Below, one piece after another: positions 15,835 through 25,037 of a stretch of 64,000 nt of DNA. The stretch covers positions 1 to 64,000 of the forward strand of contig CAWFPR010000011.1 in NCBI GenBank assembly GCA_963817635.1. Reading direction: 5' to 3'. The notes beneath the pieces are model-generated. The model had not been told where the DNA came from, searched no databases, and was given only the letters and a program-made list of their open reading frames with translations. Both the position numbers and the translations under genes were made by a program. Numbering within the stretch: position 1 is the stretch's first letter; each line of letters begins with the position of its first letter. Source of the stretch: CAWFPR01 sp963817635 (lineage in GTDB: Bacteria > Acidobacteriota > Vicinamibacteria > Vicinamibacterales > 2-12-FULL-66-21).

Positions 15835-17240
15835 GTGGCTACGCGATCGATAACGCCTGAAGAGACGGCACTCGCCGAACAACTGCTCGGCCGCGCACGG
15901 GCAGCGATGCAAGCGGTCGACTCGTACGACCAGACCGCCGTCGATCGCCTGTGCCGCGCGATCGCGTGGGCCGGAGGCAACGAGGTCACGGCAACCAAGC
16001 TGGCGAACATGTCGGTCGATGAGAGCGGCATGGGAGAGCCGCGAACCCAGCCGGCGCGCCAAGGTGTTCGGCATTCTGCGCGATGCCCTGCGACAGAAGA
16101 GCATGGGCATCATCGAGGAGATCCCGGAGAAGGGCATTGTCAAGTATGCCAAGCCCGCAGGCGTGATCGCCGGCCTGATCCCCGTGACCAGTCCGTATGT
16201 GACCCCGGTGGGGATGGCCATTTACGCGGTCAAGTGCAAGGACGCGATCATCTTCTCGCCCCATCCGGCCAGCCGGAAGACGACCAACGAAACCGTGCGG
16301 GTCATGAGGGCGGCGCTCGCGGCGCTCAACGCTCCCGTTGACCTGCTCCAGTGCGTGGAACGCCCGAGCATTCCGCTCGCGAATGCGCTGATGTCGATGT
16401 GCGACCTCACGATGGCGACCGGCGGACCGGGCATGGTGAAGGCGGCTTACAGCTCGGGCAAGCCCGCGTACGGCGTCGGCGCCGGAAACTCGACGATGGT
16501 GGTCGACGAAACCGCGAACGTCGAGGAAGCGGCCCGGAACACCCGCATCAGCAAGACCAACGACCACGGATCCGGCTGCTCCGCCGATGGCAACGTCATC
16601 GTCGACGCGTCCATCTACGACGCGTTCCTGGCGCGTCTGCAGGCCGAGGGCGGCTATCTGATGTCCGAGGCCGAGAAAGCGCAGGTCAGGGCGGTGTACT
16701 GGGATGCCGAGGGTCACCGTACGCCGGAGACCATCGCGCGTGCGGCCTCGGTCGTGGCCGAACGCGCCGGCTTCCTCATTCCGGCCGACAAGACGTTCCT
16801 CATCGCCGAGGAAGCAGCAGATCGGCAAGGCGCATCCGTTCTCCAGCGAAAAACTCGGAACCGTGCTCGCGCTCTTCAAGTTCGACGGCTTCGACAATGC
16901 TCTCGACATGGTTCGCCGGATCCTGGAGGTCGGCGGCAAGGGGCATTCCACCGGAATCTACTCGTTCGACGACGATCACATTCACCGGCTGGCCCTGATG
17001 GCGCCAGTGAGCCGGATCATGGTGCGGCAGATCCAGTCGAGGTCGAACGCCGGGACCTTTACCAACGGGATGCCGATGACGTCGAGCATGGGTTGCGGAA
17101 TCTGGGGAGGCAACGTGACGAACGAGAACATCTCCCTCAAGCACTACATGAACGTCACGTGGGTGAGCCGCCCGATTCCCGAAGACCGTCCGTCCGACGC
17201 GGAACTACTCGGCGAATTCTTCAATAGTCAGATTTTCTGA
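15835..17240 (+). CDS. CoA-acylating aldehyde dehydrogenase, copy 1 (frameshifted)
   Basis: Resembles the sulfoacetaldehyde dehydrogenase (acylating) group, which oxidises an aldehyde to an acyl-CoA with NAD(P). Three consecutive frames align with the intact paralogue at 40439-41845. The switches are near 16050 (extra C in ACCCAGC) and near 16822 (one extra base in GAGGAAGCAG); correcting both gives 467 residues. The active-site Cys lies in NDHGSGCSADGN, and KYAKPAGVIAGLIPVTSP lines the cofactor pocket. GTG at 15835 is the first in-frame start giving a full N-terminus. It heads an operon with the ThDP enzyme and the transporter. Confidence 0.85.
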
Positions 17241-17289
17241 ACCCCGGTCGCTCCCCGGTACCCATTTTACGGATGCAACGGACACACAT

Positions 17290-19068
17290 ATGACCACTCT
17301 TACCCAGACCGAGTTCATCCTCCCGAAGGCCGATCCCAAGCCCGGCACGCGGATCGCCGCGTACCTGTTGACCGAGTATCTCGAGCGCATAGGGGTCGAG
17401 GTCATTTTCGGCCTCTGCGGACACACAATCATCGCGTTCCTCGATGCGCTGGGGAAGAGCCGTATCCGCTTCGTGTCGACGAGGCACGAACAGGTTGCGG
17501 CCCACGCCGCTGACGGCTACGCGCGCGTATCCGGCAAGGTCGGCGTGCTCCTGACGCACCTCGGCCCGGGCCTGGCCAACGCGACGACCGGCGTGGCGAA
17601 CGCCGCCCTGGACTCGATTCCGATGGTCGTCATCGCGGGCGATATCCCGTCGTACTACTACGGGCGTCACCCCCACCAGGAAATGAACCTGCATCAGGAC
17701 GCCGATCAGTTCCGGATCTACGAACCGTTCTGCAAGCGCGTCTACCGTGTGGATCATCCCCACGATCTCCCGCGGGTGATCGAGCGGGCGTTCCACCTCG
17801 CACAGAGCGGCCGGCCGGGTCCCGTCCTCGTGGACGTGCCGATGGACATCTTCTCGGCCGACCTTCCCGTCGATGCGTTTTCCGTCCGTCCGGCGCCGAT
17901 CGCCAAGCCGACGATCGACGAAGAGACCGTGGCCCGGATCGTCGACGCGCTTGCGAGCGCCCAGCGCCCGGTGCTGTACGCGGGCGGCGGCGTCATCGGC
18001 GCGCGCGCCGGCGCGGAACTCGCGGCGTTGTCCGAGGCGCTCGAGGTGCCGATTGCCCACACGCTGATGGGCACGAGCGCGGTTCCGTCCCACCATCCAC
18101 TGCTGCTGGGAATGACCGGATTCTGGGGCACTCCGATCGCGAACGACATGTGCCGAAAGGCGGACCTGATTGTCGCCATCGGTACCAGGCTCGCGGAGGC
18201 GAATTCCAGCTCCTGGTACCGCGACATCACGTTCTCGATTCCGCCGACACGGCTGATTCACATCGACATCGATCTCGCGGAAATCGGCCGGAATTACCCG
18301 ACTGAACTCGGCGTCGTGGCCGACGCGAAACAGGCCCTCGGGGCGCTCGCGAAGGCGGCGAAAGGACGCACGCACCGCGACCGCGGCACCCTGCGCCGCG
18401 ATATCGCCGCGGCGCGACAGAAGTACCTCGGCAACTTCAGCGACCAGTACGCCTCCGACCAGTATCCCCTGCGTCCGGAGCGCATCCTCGCCGAGCTGCG
18501 GAAGGCCGCGCCCGACGACGCCTTCATCGTGACCGACGTGGGATGGAACAAGAACGGCGTGGGGCAGCAGTATCCGTTCTCGGTCCCATATACGTTCATC
18601 ACCCCGAGCGGGCTGGCGACGATGGGATTCGGGGCCGCGGCCGCGCTGGGCGTGAAACAGGCGCTGCCCGGGCGCGCGGCGATCGCGCTCATCGGCGACG
18701 GCGGATTCTGCGCCGCGAACCCGACCGTTGTCGCCACGGCGATGGAGGCCAAGTTGCCCGTCATCTGGGTCGTCATGGACAACATGGCGTTCGGCACCAT
18801 CGCCGGCCTCGAGGAACAGAACTACGGCTGGAATTTCGGCTGCACGTTCGAGTGCGACGGAAAGCCCTATCGCGTGGACTACGCCGCGATGGCCCGCGCC
18901 TGCGGCGCGGAGGGCGTCATGATTGAAAAGGCGGACGAACTCGGTCCGGCGCTTCGCAAGGCCGTGGCGTCCGGACGGCCGACGCTGATTCAGGTGCCCA
19001 TGAACAACGCGCCGACGCCGACGCCGGGCCACTGGAACATCCTCGACATCTACAGGCGCGGAGAATAG
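17290..19068 (+). CDS. thiamine diphosphate-dependent enzyme, acetolactate synthase-like
   Basis: A 592-residue three-domain ThDP enzyme. The N-terminal PYR domain has the catalytic Glu in STRHEQVAAHAADGYAR. A central domain with AGGGVIG follows. The C-terminal PP domain has the ThDP motif starting IGDGG and ending VVMDN. The family forms or cleaves C-C bonds of 2-keto or 2-hydroxyacyl substrates (acetolactate synthases, hydroxyacyl-CoA lyases, decarboxylases). The sequence does not fix which. Its place between an acylating aldehyde dehydrogenase and an MFS transporter suggests it releases the aldehyde oxidised by the dehydrogenase. It is not a close match to the sulfoacetaldehyde acetyltransferase Xsc. 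Confidence 0.85.
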   Translation: MTTLTQTEFILPKADPKPGTRIAAYLLTEYLERIGVEVIFGLCGHTIIAFLDALGKSRIRFVSTRHEQVAAHAADGYARVSGKVGVLLTHLGPGLANATTGVANAALDSIPMVVIAGDIPSYYYGRHPHQEMNLHQDADQFRIYEPFCKRVYRVDHPHDLPRVIERAFHLAQSGRPGPVLVDVPMDIFSADLPVDAFSVRPAPIAKPTIDEETVARIVDALASAQRPVLYAGGGVIGARAGAELAALSEALEVPIAHTLMGTSAVPSHHPLLLGMTGFWGTPIANDMCRKADLIVAIGTRLAEANSSSWYRDITFSIPPTRLIHIDIDLAEIGRNYPTELGVVADAKQALGALAKAAKGRTHRDRGTLRRDIAAARQKYLGNFSDQYASDQYPLRPERILAELRKAAPDDAFIVTDVGWNKNGVGQQYPFSVPYTFITPSGLATMGFGAAAALGVKQALPGRAAIALIGDGGFCAANPTVVATAMEAKLPVIWVVMDNMAFGTIAGLEEQNYGWNFGCTFECDGKPYRVDYAAMARACGAEGVMIEKADELGPALRKAVASGRPTLIQVPMNNAPTPTPGHWNILDIYRRGE

Positions 19069-19069
19069 C

Positions 19070-20404
19070 GTGAGCACCGCCCCGAGCTCCGCGGCACAGG
19101 CGCCGCCCGGCACCGCAACGGACCGCCTGCCGCCGTCATGGCTGTCATGGTCGGTCTGGGGCGTCGCGGCGTTCTTCTACCTCTCGGGGTTCTACCTCCG
19201 CAACTCGCCGGCCGTGATGACCGGCGAGTTGATGCGGGATTTCTCCATCACCGCCAGCCAGCTCGGTCAGTTTTCCGCCGTCTATTTCTACGCGTACGTG
19301 TTGATGCAGATTCCGACGGGAGTGCTGGTCGACTCGTGGGGCGCAAGGCGACTGCTGATCCTCGGTTCGGTGCTCGCGGCCATCGGCACGTTCGTGTTCG
19401 GATCGACGAGCAACGTGGGCGTGGCGATGGCCGGCCGGGCGCTCGTCGGCGCCGCCACCGCGGTGGGCTGGATCGTCGTGCTGAAGCTGGCAACCCACTG
19501 GTTCCCGTCCGGGCGGTTCGCGATGCTCACCGGACTGGGGCTGATGATCGGCAACATCGGCGCCCTGTTCGCCCAGGTGCCCCTGCGTCTGGGAGTGGAG
19601 CAGTTCGGCTGGCGTCCGGTGGCGATCGGCTCGGCGGCCATCGTGATGTGCGTATCCGGCCTGGCGTGGGCGCTGGTCCGGAACGACCCTGTCGAAAAGA
19701 ACTACGCGAGCTACGCGCCCGCCGTGCTCCAGAAGACGGACCACATCTCGATCTGGCAGCTGCTGAAGGGATTCAAGCACGTGTTCGCGTACCGGAACAC
19801 GTGGCTGATCTTCCTCGCGCAGGGCGGTTTCGTGGGAACGATGATCGGCTTCACCGGCCTGTGGGGCCCGCCGTTCCTGCGGGCGCGCTTTGCGATCCCG
19901 TCAACGACCGCGGCCGCGGTCTGCTCGGTGATGACGATCTGCTGGGCCGTCGCGAGCCCGATCAGCGGGCACTTGTCGGACAAGATCGGCCGCAGGCGGC
20001 CCATCTACCTCGGCGGCGCGATTGTGGCGACCGTCGGGTTCTCGATCATGTTCTACGTGCCGAGCCTGCCGCTGTGGCTGTTCGTCATCGTGGCGGGCCT
20101 GTCGAGCGCCGCATGCGGTGCCGTGATTCTGGGTTTTGCTTTTGCCAAGGAGTCCGTGCCCGTGCACTTTCTCGGCACGATTTCGGGGGCCGTCAACGTG
20201 GGCAACATGGTGGGGCCAACCCTGCTCCAGCCGACGATCGGCTGGCTGCTCGATGCGCGCTGGTCCGGCAAGGCCCTGAACGGTCTGCGCGTCTATGAGC
20301 TAGCCGACTATCAGACAGCCCTGATGCCGATGGTCGGCTGGCTGCTGGTGTCGTGCATCGCGATTGCGTTCACGCGCGAGACGTTCTGCAAGCCCCAGGC
20401 GTGA
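19070..20404 (+). CDS. MFS transporter
   Basis: A 444-residue inner-membrane carrier with about 12 hydrophobic segments. The MFS loop-2 motif appears as VDSWGARRLLILG and its repeat as SDKIGRRRPIYLGG. It starts with GTG one base after the TAG of the ThDP enzyme gene, so the two are translationally coupled. It is probably the uptake carrier for the organic acid handled by the upstream enzymes. Sulfoacetate and sugar-acid carriers (SauU, glucarate types) are in the same superfamily, but the substrate is not determined. Confidence 0.9.
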   Translation: MSTAPSSAAQAPPGTATDRLPPSWLSWSVWGVAAFFYLSGFYLRNSPAVMTGELMRDFSITASQLGQFSAVYFYAYVLMQIPTGVLVDSWGARRLLILGSVLAAIGTFVFGSTSNVGVAMAGRALVGAATAVGWIVVLKLATHWFPSGRFAMLTGLGLMIGNIGALFAQVPLRLGVEQFGWRPVAIGSAAIVMCVSGLAWALVRNDPVEKNYASYAPAVLQKTDHISIWQLLKGFKHVFAYRNTWLIFLAQGGFVGTMIGFTGLWGPPFLRARFAIPSTTAAAVCSVMTICWAVASPISGHLSDKIGRRRPIYLGGAIVATVGFSIMFYVPSLPLWLFVIVAGLSSAACGAVILGFAFAKESVPVHFLGTISGAVNVGNMVGPTLLQPTIGWLLDARWSGKALNGLRVYELADYQTALMPMVGWLLVSCIAIAFTRETFCKPQA

Positions 20405-20510
20405 GCACGCGCCGCTCCTGAGCCGCAACCGGCCGCCGCGAGTCCCTCCCTGCACGCGACGGCCGGCCCATGTCCCAACGTTCGGTCGGTCACCGCTGCC
20501 GCAACCCACA

Positions 20511-20586
20511 TCAGGCCCACCCTCTGTGCCTCCGTTCCTCCGTGTCCGTGTGAGGCCGATCCCATCGCAGCGTGACGGCGAATGTT
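20511..20586 (+). repeat. direct repeat copy 1
   Basis: Begins TCAGGCCCACCCTCTGTGCC, runs through GTGAGGCCGATCC and ATCGCAGCGTGACGGCGAA, and is repeated at 20672-20750 with a few differences. It contains the CCTCTGTGCCTCCGT-type string seen in dispersed repeats of environmental bacteria. Confidence 0.75.
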
Positions 20587-20671
20587 GTTGATGGAAGTGC
20601 GGACGCTGGGTTGGTCGGGCTGGAGGGAGCGCGGCTGCCGTGCGGGCCGTGCACCGCCGCCACAACGCGCG

Positions 20672-20750
20672 TCAGGCCCACCCTCTGTGCCTCCGTTTCT
20701 CCGTTTCTCCCTGTGAGGCCGATCCAATCGCAGCGTGACGGCGAAGGTTG
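20672..20750 (+). repeat. direct repeat copy 2
   Basis: Second copy of the repeat at 20511-20586. It differs mainly by a TTTCTCC expansion in the middle. Similarity extends weakly about 20 bases upstream of both copies (CACCGCTGCC and CACCGCCGCC). Confidence 0.75.
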
Positions 20751-20858
20751 TGCGAGCACGAAGGCTGCGTCTGGAAGGGGGCTGTGGCTACGACTCGCGC
20801 TGCGGAAGGGGGATGAGCTGAAGTTGGGGGAGCGGAGGATTTCGTGGGGCGTCGAGCT

Positions 20859-20891
20859 CCGCCAGTCCCGGCACCCGGCCGGGACTGGCGG
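20859..20891 (-). terminator. hairpin after TonB receptor gene, putative terminator
   Basis: A perfect 13-bp stem (CCGCCAGTCCCGG and its complement) with a 7-base loop lies 10 bp beyond the stop of the receptor gene that ends at 20902. No T-run follows on the minus strand, so it is either a transcript-stabilising hairpin or a weak intrinsic terminator. Confidence 0.55.
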
Positions 20892-20901
20892 TTTCCTGCG
20901 T

Positions 20902-23900
20902 CTAGAAGCCGAACTTGATCCCGAGCTGCATGATCCTGGGATCGTCGGCGCTGGTGATCTGTCCGAACGTCGCGCTGTTGAGCGCCGTGGACGGACCGTT
21001 CAGGTTCACGCGATTGATGACGTTGAAGATCTCCCACCGGAACTGCAGCGTCCGCAATCCACCCAGCTTGAACATCCGGGAGATCGAGATGTTGTTCGTC
21101 AAGCTGCCCGGATTGACGATGGTGTACGGCTTGTCGGTGCTGTAGGTTCCGGTCGCCGGACGGGTGAAGGCGGCGGGGTCCAGGTAGAAGGCCGCCGAGC
21201 CGTCACCGTACGGATCGCCGATCTGGACCGCACGCTGGTTGCCCGTCCCCGTCAGGGCGACGTCCGTGCCGGTCGTGACCGACGAACGATTTCCGGACTG
21301 CACGCGGATGATCGGGGCAATCTGCCAGTCGCTGACGATGGCGCCGAGCGCGCCGTTGTTGTAGGTCGGCACCCGCGCGACAAGCGACAGGTTCCACACT
21401 TGCCGCCGGTCCGAACTGCAGTACCAGTAGTCCAGATTCGGATCCGCCGGATTCATCGTCGTCGCTCCGGTGATCTCGGTGGTCAGCGGGTCGGACATGC
21501 ACTTGGAGAGTGTGTAGTTCGACAGGACGCTCCAGTTGCCGGAGAGCCGCTTCTGCGCGGAGAGCAGCAGGCCGTTGTACGACGAGCGCCCGGTGTCATC
21601 GATGACGCCGAGCGTCGAGTAGTACTGGCCCTGACTCGGGTTGGCCAGGTTGAGGACCCGCCGCGCGTTGGTGTTGCCGGTGGTGGCGCCGGGGCCGTAG
21701 ACGGCCGGGTTGGCCTCGATAGCGCGCCATCCGTGGGCGCCCTTGTTGCCGAGGTAGCTCGCCGCGAACAGCAGGTCGCCGAAGCCCTTCTGGACGCTGA
21801 AGTTCCACTGCTGCAGCCGGGTATTGTGGAGGTCCAGCGGCGCCGAGACGTAGACGCCGAACTGCGGGAAGTCCGAGCCCGCCCAGTTGGTGCGGATGTC
21901 CGGGAACGGGCTTCCGCCCGGATAGCCGAGCCACGGATCTTCGAGTCCGCCCGCCGGGTTCGTCAGCGAGATCTGCGCGCCCCAGGGGGGGCTGTTCGAG
22001 AAGCGCGTGCCGAAGAAGAGGTGCGGCGTGTCGTAGAAGATGCCGTAGGCCGCCCGCACGCTCATCGAATTGTCCTTGAGCGGGCTCCAGATCATGCCGA
22101 CACGCGGGGCGAACTGACCCCACCTGGGCCCGAAGAAGCCCTTTCCGCTCGGGTAGCCTTCGTCGCCCGGGAACATCAACCCGGCCGGCGCCTGCGGGTA
22201 GACCGTGCTGTGCCGGTTGGCGTCGAACCATTCCTGCGAGAAGTGGTTCGCGTAACCCGCGGTATTCTGCGCCGGAATGAAGGGCTCCCAGCGCAAGCCG
22301 TAGTTGAGCGTCAGGTTCGACGTCGGCTTCCAGTCGTCCTGCACGTAACTCCCGAAGTAGTTGTGGCTCCAGTAGTCGTACACCGAGTTGCCTTCGAGGA
22401 AGCTGGTCATCCTGCCGGTCATGAAGTCGGCCATGCCGAGACCGGTGTTCGAACCGTTGAAGGAGAACGCGCCGTTGGTCGGCCGGTTGTTCGAGGTTTC
22501 GATCTTCGTCCTGATGAAGCTGACGCCGGCGGAGAACTGATGCGCCCCCTTGATGTAGTCGAAGTCGTCGGCCGCCGCGTAGACGAACGAGTTGAAGTAC
22601 CCGGGATTGGTTCCGCCGGATCCGAGGTTCCAGCCGCCCGTGATGCTGAGGCCCATGTAGCCGGGAATCGGACCCTCGACATTGATGCCGACGTCTGCCG
22701 GCTTGAAGTACTCGGGCAGCGTGCGGTCGTTGATCGTCTTGTTGTAGGTGACGTGCAGCGCGTTGATGGCGCTCGACGAAAGGATCCAGCTGTGGCCGAC
22801 GGTCAGCGCGTGCACCTGGTTCTTGCGATCGACCCGGGTGATCTCGAGGATGTTCTTCCCGTCGAAGGGCATCGGATTCGCGTATTTCGCGTAGACGTAC
22901 CGGGCGGTCAGGGTGTGGTTCTGGTTGACCGTGTAATCAACCTTGCCGAGGGCCTGGTGATCCGAGCTGTCGTTGACGTCCCCGAACTGGATCCTGCCGC
23001 AGGGGTCGGTCGACACCGGCACGTACTTCAGGATGTTGAGGGCCGCCTGGGAGAACTGCGACGGGTCGACCTGATTGTTGACGAACGGCGCCTTGAGCGT
23101 CACGTTGCCGCGGCTGTTGCACGCGGCCGAGGCGAAGGCCGTGAAATCGCCGTTCAACATCGCCTGCGTCGGGACGAACCTGAGCGTGTCGGTCGGCGCC
23201 GTCTTCTCAATCGTTCCCTGGTAGGACCCGAAGAAGAAGACCTTGTCGCGCTTGATGGGACCGCCGAGCGTGCCGCCGAACTGGTTGCGCTTCAGGCTGT
23301 CGCGCTCGGTCGCGAACGTGTTGCGGGAGTTGAGGTGGAAGTCCCGCATGAACTCGAACCCGTTCCCGCGGAAGTTGTTCGAGCCGGACTTCGTCACGAT
23401 GTTGACGGCCGATGCCGAGTGGTGGCCGTAGCGCGCCGGCAGCGCGCTCGACTCGACCTTGAACTCCTGCAGGGCGTCGGGGTTTGGCGTCGGGAGATTG
23501 AGGTTGTTGAACGGGTCGTTGTAGGTGCCGCCGTCCATGATGTAGGTCATGCCGTTCGCCGCGCCGCCGGCGACGGAGATCGTGACCGTGGGGTAGTTCT
23601 TGTTCGTGTTGAGGTCGCCGCTCGGCGCGTCGGTGGCCAGGCCGGAGAGGAAGATCAATTCGGTCACCTGCCGGCCGTTCAGCGGCATCTCGACGATCTG
23701 CTCGTTGTTGATGAGCTGGCCGACGGCCGTGCTGCGCGTCTCGACCATCGACGCATTGGCGACGACGTTGACGGTTTCGTCAAGGCCGCCGATCACCAGT
23801 GTGACGTCGATGCTCGGATTCGAGCTGACCTGGAGGATGATCCCGTCCCGCACGTAGGTGCTGAATCCGCTCAGGACGACCTTCAGTTGATAGGGACCGA

Positions 23901-24126
23901 CGGGCAGATTCGGCAGCGTGTACTTGCCGTCGCCGTCCGTGAACACCGTGCGGATCGTGCCGGTGTCGGTCTTCGTGATGGTTACTTCGGCGCCCGGGAG
24001 TACGCCCCCGCTCGCGTCGCGGACGACGCCCGAAACTTGTGAGCCCCCGACGGCTTGGGCCCAGCCCGTTCCGGCCGCCAGGAGCCACAGAAGGACGGCA
24101 CAACAGATGAATCGCAGCGGTTTCAT
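20902..24126 (-). CDS. TonB-dependent receptor with carboxypeptidase-regulatory N-terminus (Oar-like)
   Basis: An intact protein of 1074 residues. ATG at 24126 has GGAGGT upstream and is followed by a signal peptide (LRFICCAVLLWLLAAGTGWAQA). Residues about 28-115 form a carboxypeptidase-regulatory-like beta-sandwich (SGVVRDASGGVLPGAEV...GPYQLKV). The plug follows (STAVGQLINNEQIVEMPLNGRQ, then VNIVTKSGSN). The rest is a beta-barrel ending in IMQLGIKFGF, the usual C-terminal aromatic end. It imports a large substrate across the outer membrane. A 22-bp operator-like site lies 100 bp upstream. Confidence 0.93.
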   Translation of the reverse strand: MKPLRFICCAVLLWLLAAGTGWAQAVGGSQVSGVVRDASGGVLPGAEVTITKTDTGTIRTVFTDGDGKYTLPNLPVGPYQLKVVLSGFSTYVRDGIILQVSSNPSIDVTLVIGGLDETVNVVANASMVETRSTAVGQLINNEQIVEMPLNGRQVTELIFLSGLATDAPSGDLNTNKNYPTVTISVAGGAANGMTYIMDGGTYNDPFNNLNLPTPNPDALQEFKVESSALPARYGHHSASAVNIVTKSGSNNFRGNGFEFMRDFHLNSRNTFATERDSLKRNQFGGTLGGPIKRDKVFFFGSYQGTIEKTAPTDTLRFVPTQAMLNGDFTAFASAACNSRGNVTLKAPFVNNQVDPSQFSQAALNILKYVPVSTDPCGRIQFGDVNDSSDHQALGKVDYTVNQNHTLTARYVYAKYANPMPFDGKNILEITRVDRKNQVHALTVGHSWILSSSAINALHVTYNKTINDRTLPEYFKPADVGINVEGPIPGYMGLSITGGWNLGSGGTNPGYFNSFVYAAADDFDYIKGAHQFSAGVSFIRTKIETSNNRPTNGAFSFNGSNTGLGMADFMTGRMTSFLEGNSVYDYWSHNYFGSYVQDDWKPTSNLTLNYGLRWEPFIPAQNTAGYANHFSQEWFDANRHSTVYPQAPAGLMFPGDEGYPSGKGFFGPRWGQFAPRVGMIWSPLKDNSMSVRAAYGIFYDTPHLFFGTRFSNSPPWGAQISLTNPAGGLEDPWLGYPGGSPFPDIRTNWAGSDFPQFGVYVSAPLDLHNTRLQQWNFSVQKGFGDLLFAASYLGNKGAHGWRAIEANPAVYGPGATTGNTNARRVLNLANPSQGQYYSTLGVIDDTGRSSYNGLLLSAQKRLSGNWSVLSNYTLSKCMSDPLTTEITGATTMNPADPNLDYWYCSSDRRQVWNLSLVARVPTYNNGALGAIVSDWQIAPIIRVQSGNRSSVTTGTDVALTGTGNQRAVQIGDPYGDGSAAFYLDPAAFTRPATGTYSTDKPYTIVNPGSLTNNISISRMFKLGGLRTLQFRWEIFNVINRVNLNGPSTALNSATFGQITSADDPRIMQLGIKFGF

Positions 24127-24225
24127 TAAGTTTGACCTCCGCAGACCCGAGGAAATCAGGGCAATCGCCCCTGATGAAAGAGTTGTGTCAGAAGAATGAC
24201 GTAACACGCGCGGCGTCACAATGAC

Positions 24226-24247
24226 GTAACGGTGGTGGTACCGTAAC
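24226..24247 (+). promoter_or_regulatory. 22-bp GTAAC operator-like site (TonB receptor / DUF2271)
   Basis: Reads GTAACGGTG, two bases, then GGTACCGTAAC. It lies 100 bp upstream of the receptor start at 24126 and about 180 bp upstream of the divergent gene at 24427. Two more GTAAC-type half-sites lie beside it (24201-24230). Confidence 0.6.
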
Positions 24248-24426
24248 AAGTGCCCCGGAACCCGGTTGATTCCTCTCAAATGACCCTGCCGGCGATATAC
24301 AATAACTGTAACGCTCACAGGCAATTTGCGCCCGGTGCCGCCAGTGGCTCCGGCGTGCGTGCTCACGGTGACACGACGCACGCCAGGCCGCCGGGATGGG
24401 GCTCCGGGCCAGGTTCGGGGGACTCA

Positions 24427-25006
24427 ATGGTGCTCGCTTCGTCGACCCGCGTCGTTTCCACACTCGCCGTCCTCGCGCTCGCGGCCGGCCTGTCGGGAGG
24501 TCCGACCGTGGTACGGGCGCAGGGGCCAGCCGGGACGCTCGACGTCAGGTTCTTCTACGACACGCCCACGACCGTCGACCCGACCTACCACACCGCGATT
24601 TGGCTGGAAGACGCCGAATGGCAAGATGGTTCGGACGCTGTACGTGAGCCAGGAACTCTCGGACACCGCGTACAAGATCGGCAGGGCGTGCCCCGACTGG
24701 GTGAAGCAGGCGAACTGGTCCACCGTATCGAAGGAAGAAGTGGCGGCCGTGACCGCTCCGACCCCGAACGTGGGCGTCGGGGAGTTCACCTTCGACCTGG
24801 CCGCTCTGGGGATCGCGCCAGGGACCTACGGTTTCCGCTTTCAGATGCACGTCACCGACGAGTACAACGTGCTCCACCGCGCCCAGTTCACGGTGGGAGG
24901 CCCCTCGACAGACCTCAAGCTCGAAACGGTGTACGGTCCGGGCAAGCTTGATACGACGCAGCAGTTCGTTCGGGACGTGGAAGTTCGGTACCTGGCTGTC
25001 AAATGA
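24427..25006 (+). CDS. secreted DUF2271-like protein (frameshifted)
   Basis: About 192 residues after one correction. The N-terminal frame has a signal peptide (VVSTLAVLALAAGLSGGPTVVRAQ) and HTAIWLED. The next frame carries NGKMVRTLYVSQ and continues with a beta-sandwich (PGTYGFRFQMHVTDEYN). Removing one G near 24615 gives EDANGKMVRTLYV, the typical DUF2271 opening. DUF2271 proteins are periplasmic and often occur with ApbE and PepSY flavoprotein genes; an apbE gene lies 1.1 kb downstream. Function unknown; family call moderately sure. Confidence 0.55.
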
Positions 25007-25037
25007 CATTCATACTCATTCATACGAAGGAGGCCTT

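Larger units (their letters stand above)
20405..20858. other. intergenic region with direct repeats
   Basis: About 450 bp with no convincing gene. It holds two copies of a 75-80 bp direct repeat, listed separately. The frames open on both strands are overlapping shadows with no family match. Confidence 0.5.

Noticed and set aside
17221..19113. Minus-strand frame of 630 residues
   Set aside because: It is antisense to the complete ThDP enzyme gene and has no domain.
20511..20750. Possible CRISPR array
   Set aside because: There are only two copies of a long repeat and the spacing and length do not fit; no cas genes are nearby.
20572..24042. Plus-strand frame of 1156 residues
   Set aside because: It is antisense to an intact TonB receptor with a signal peptide, plug and barrel. 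The Arg/Val/Glu-rich translation is a typical shadow.
24201..24247. Attachment-site or phage-like repeat
   Set aside because: The repeated GTAAC strings are better explained by clustered half-sites of the 22-bp motif; no integrase or phage gene is near.
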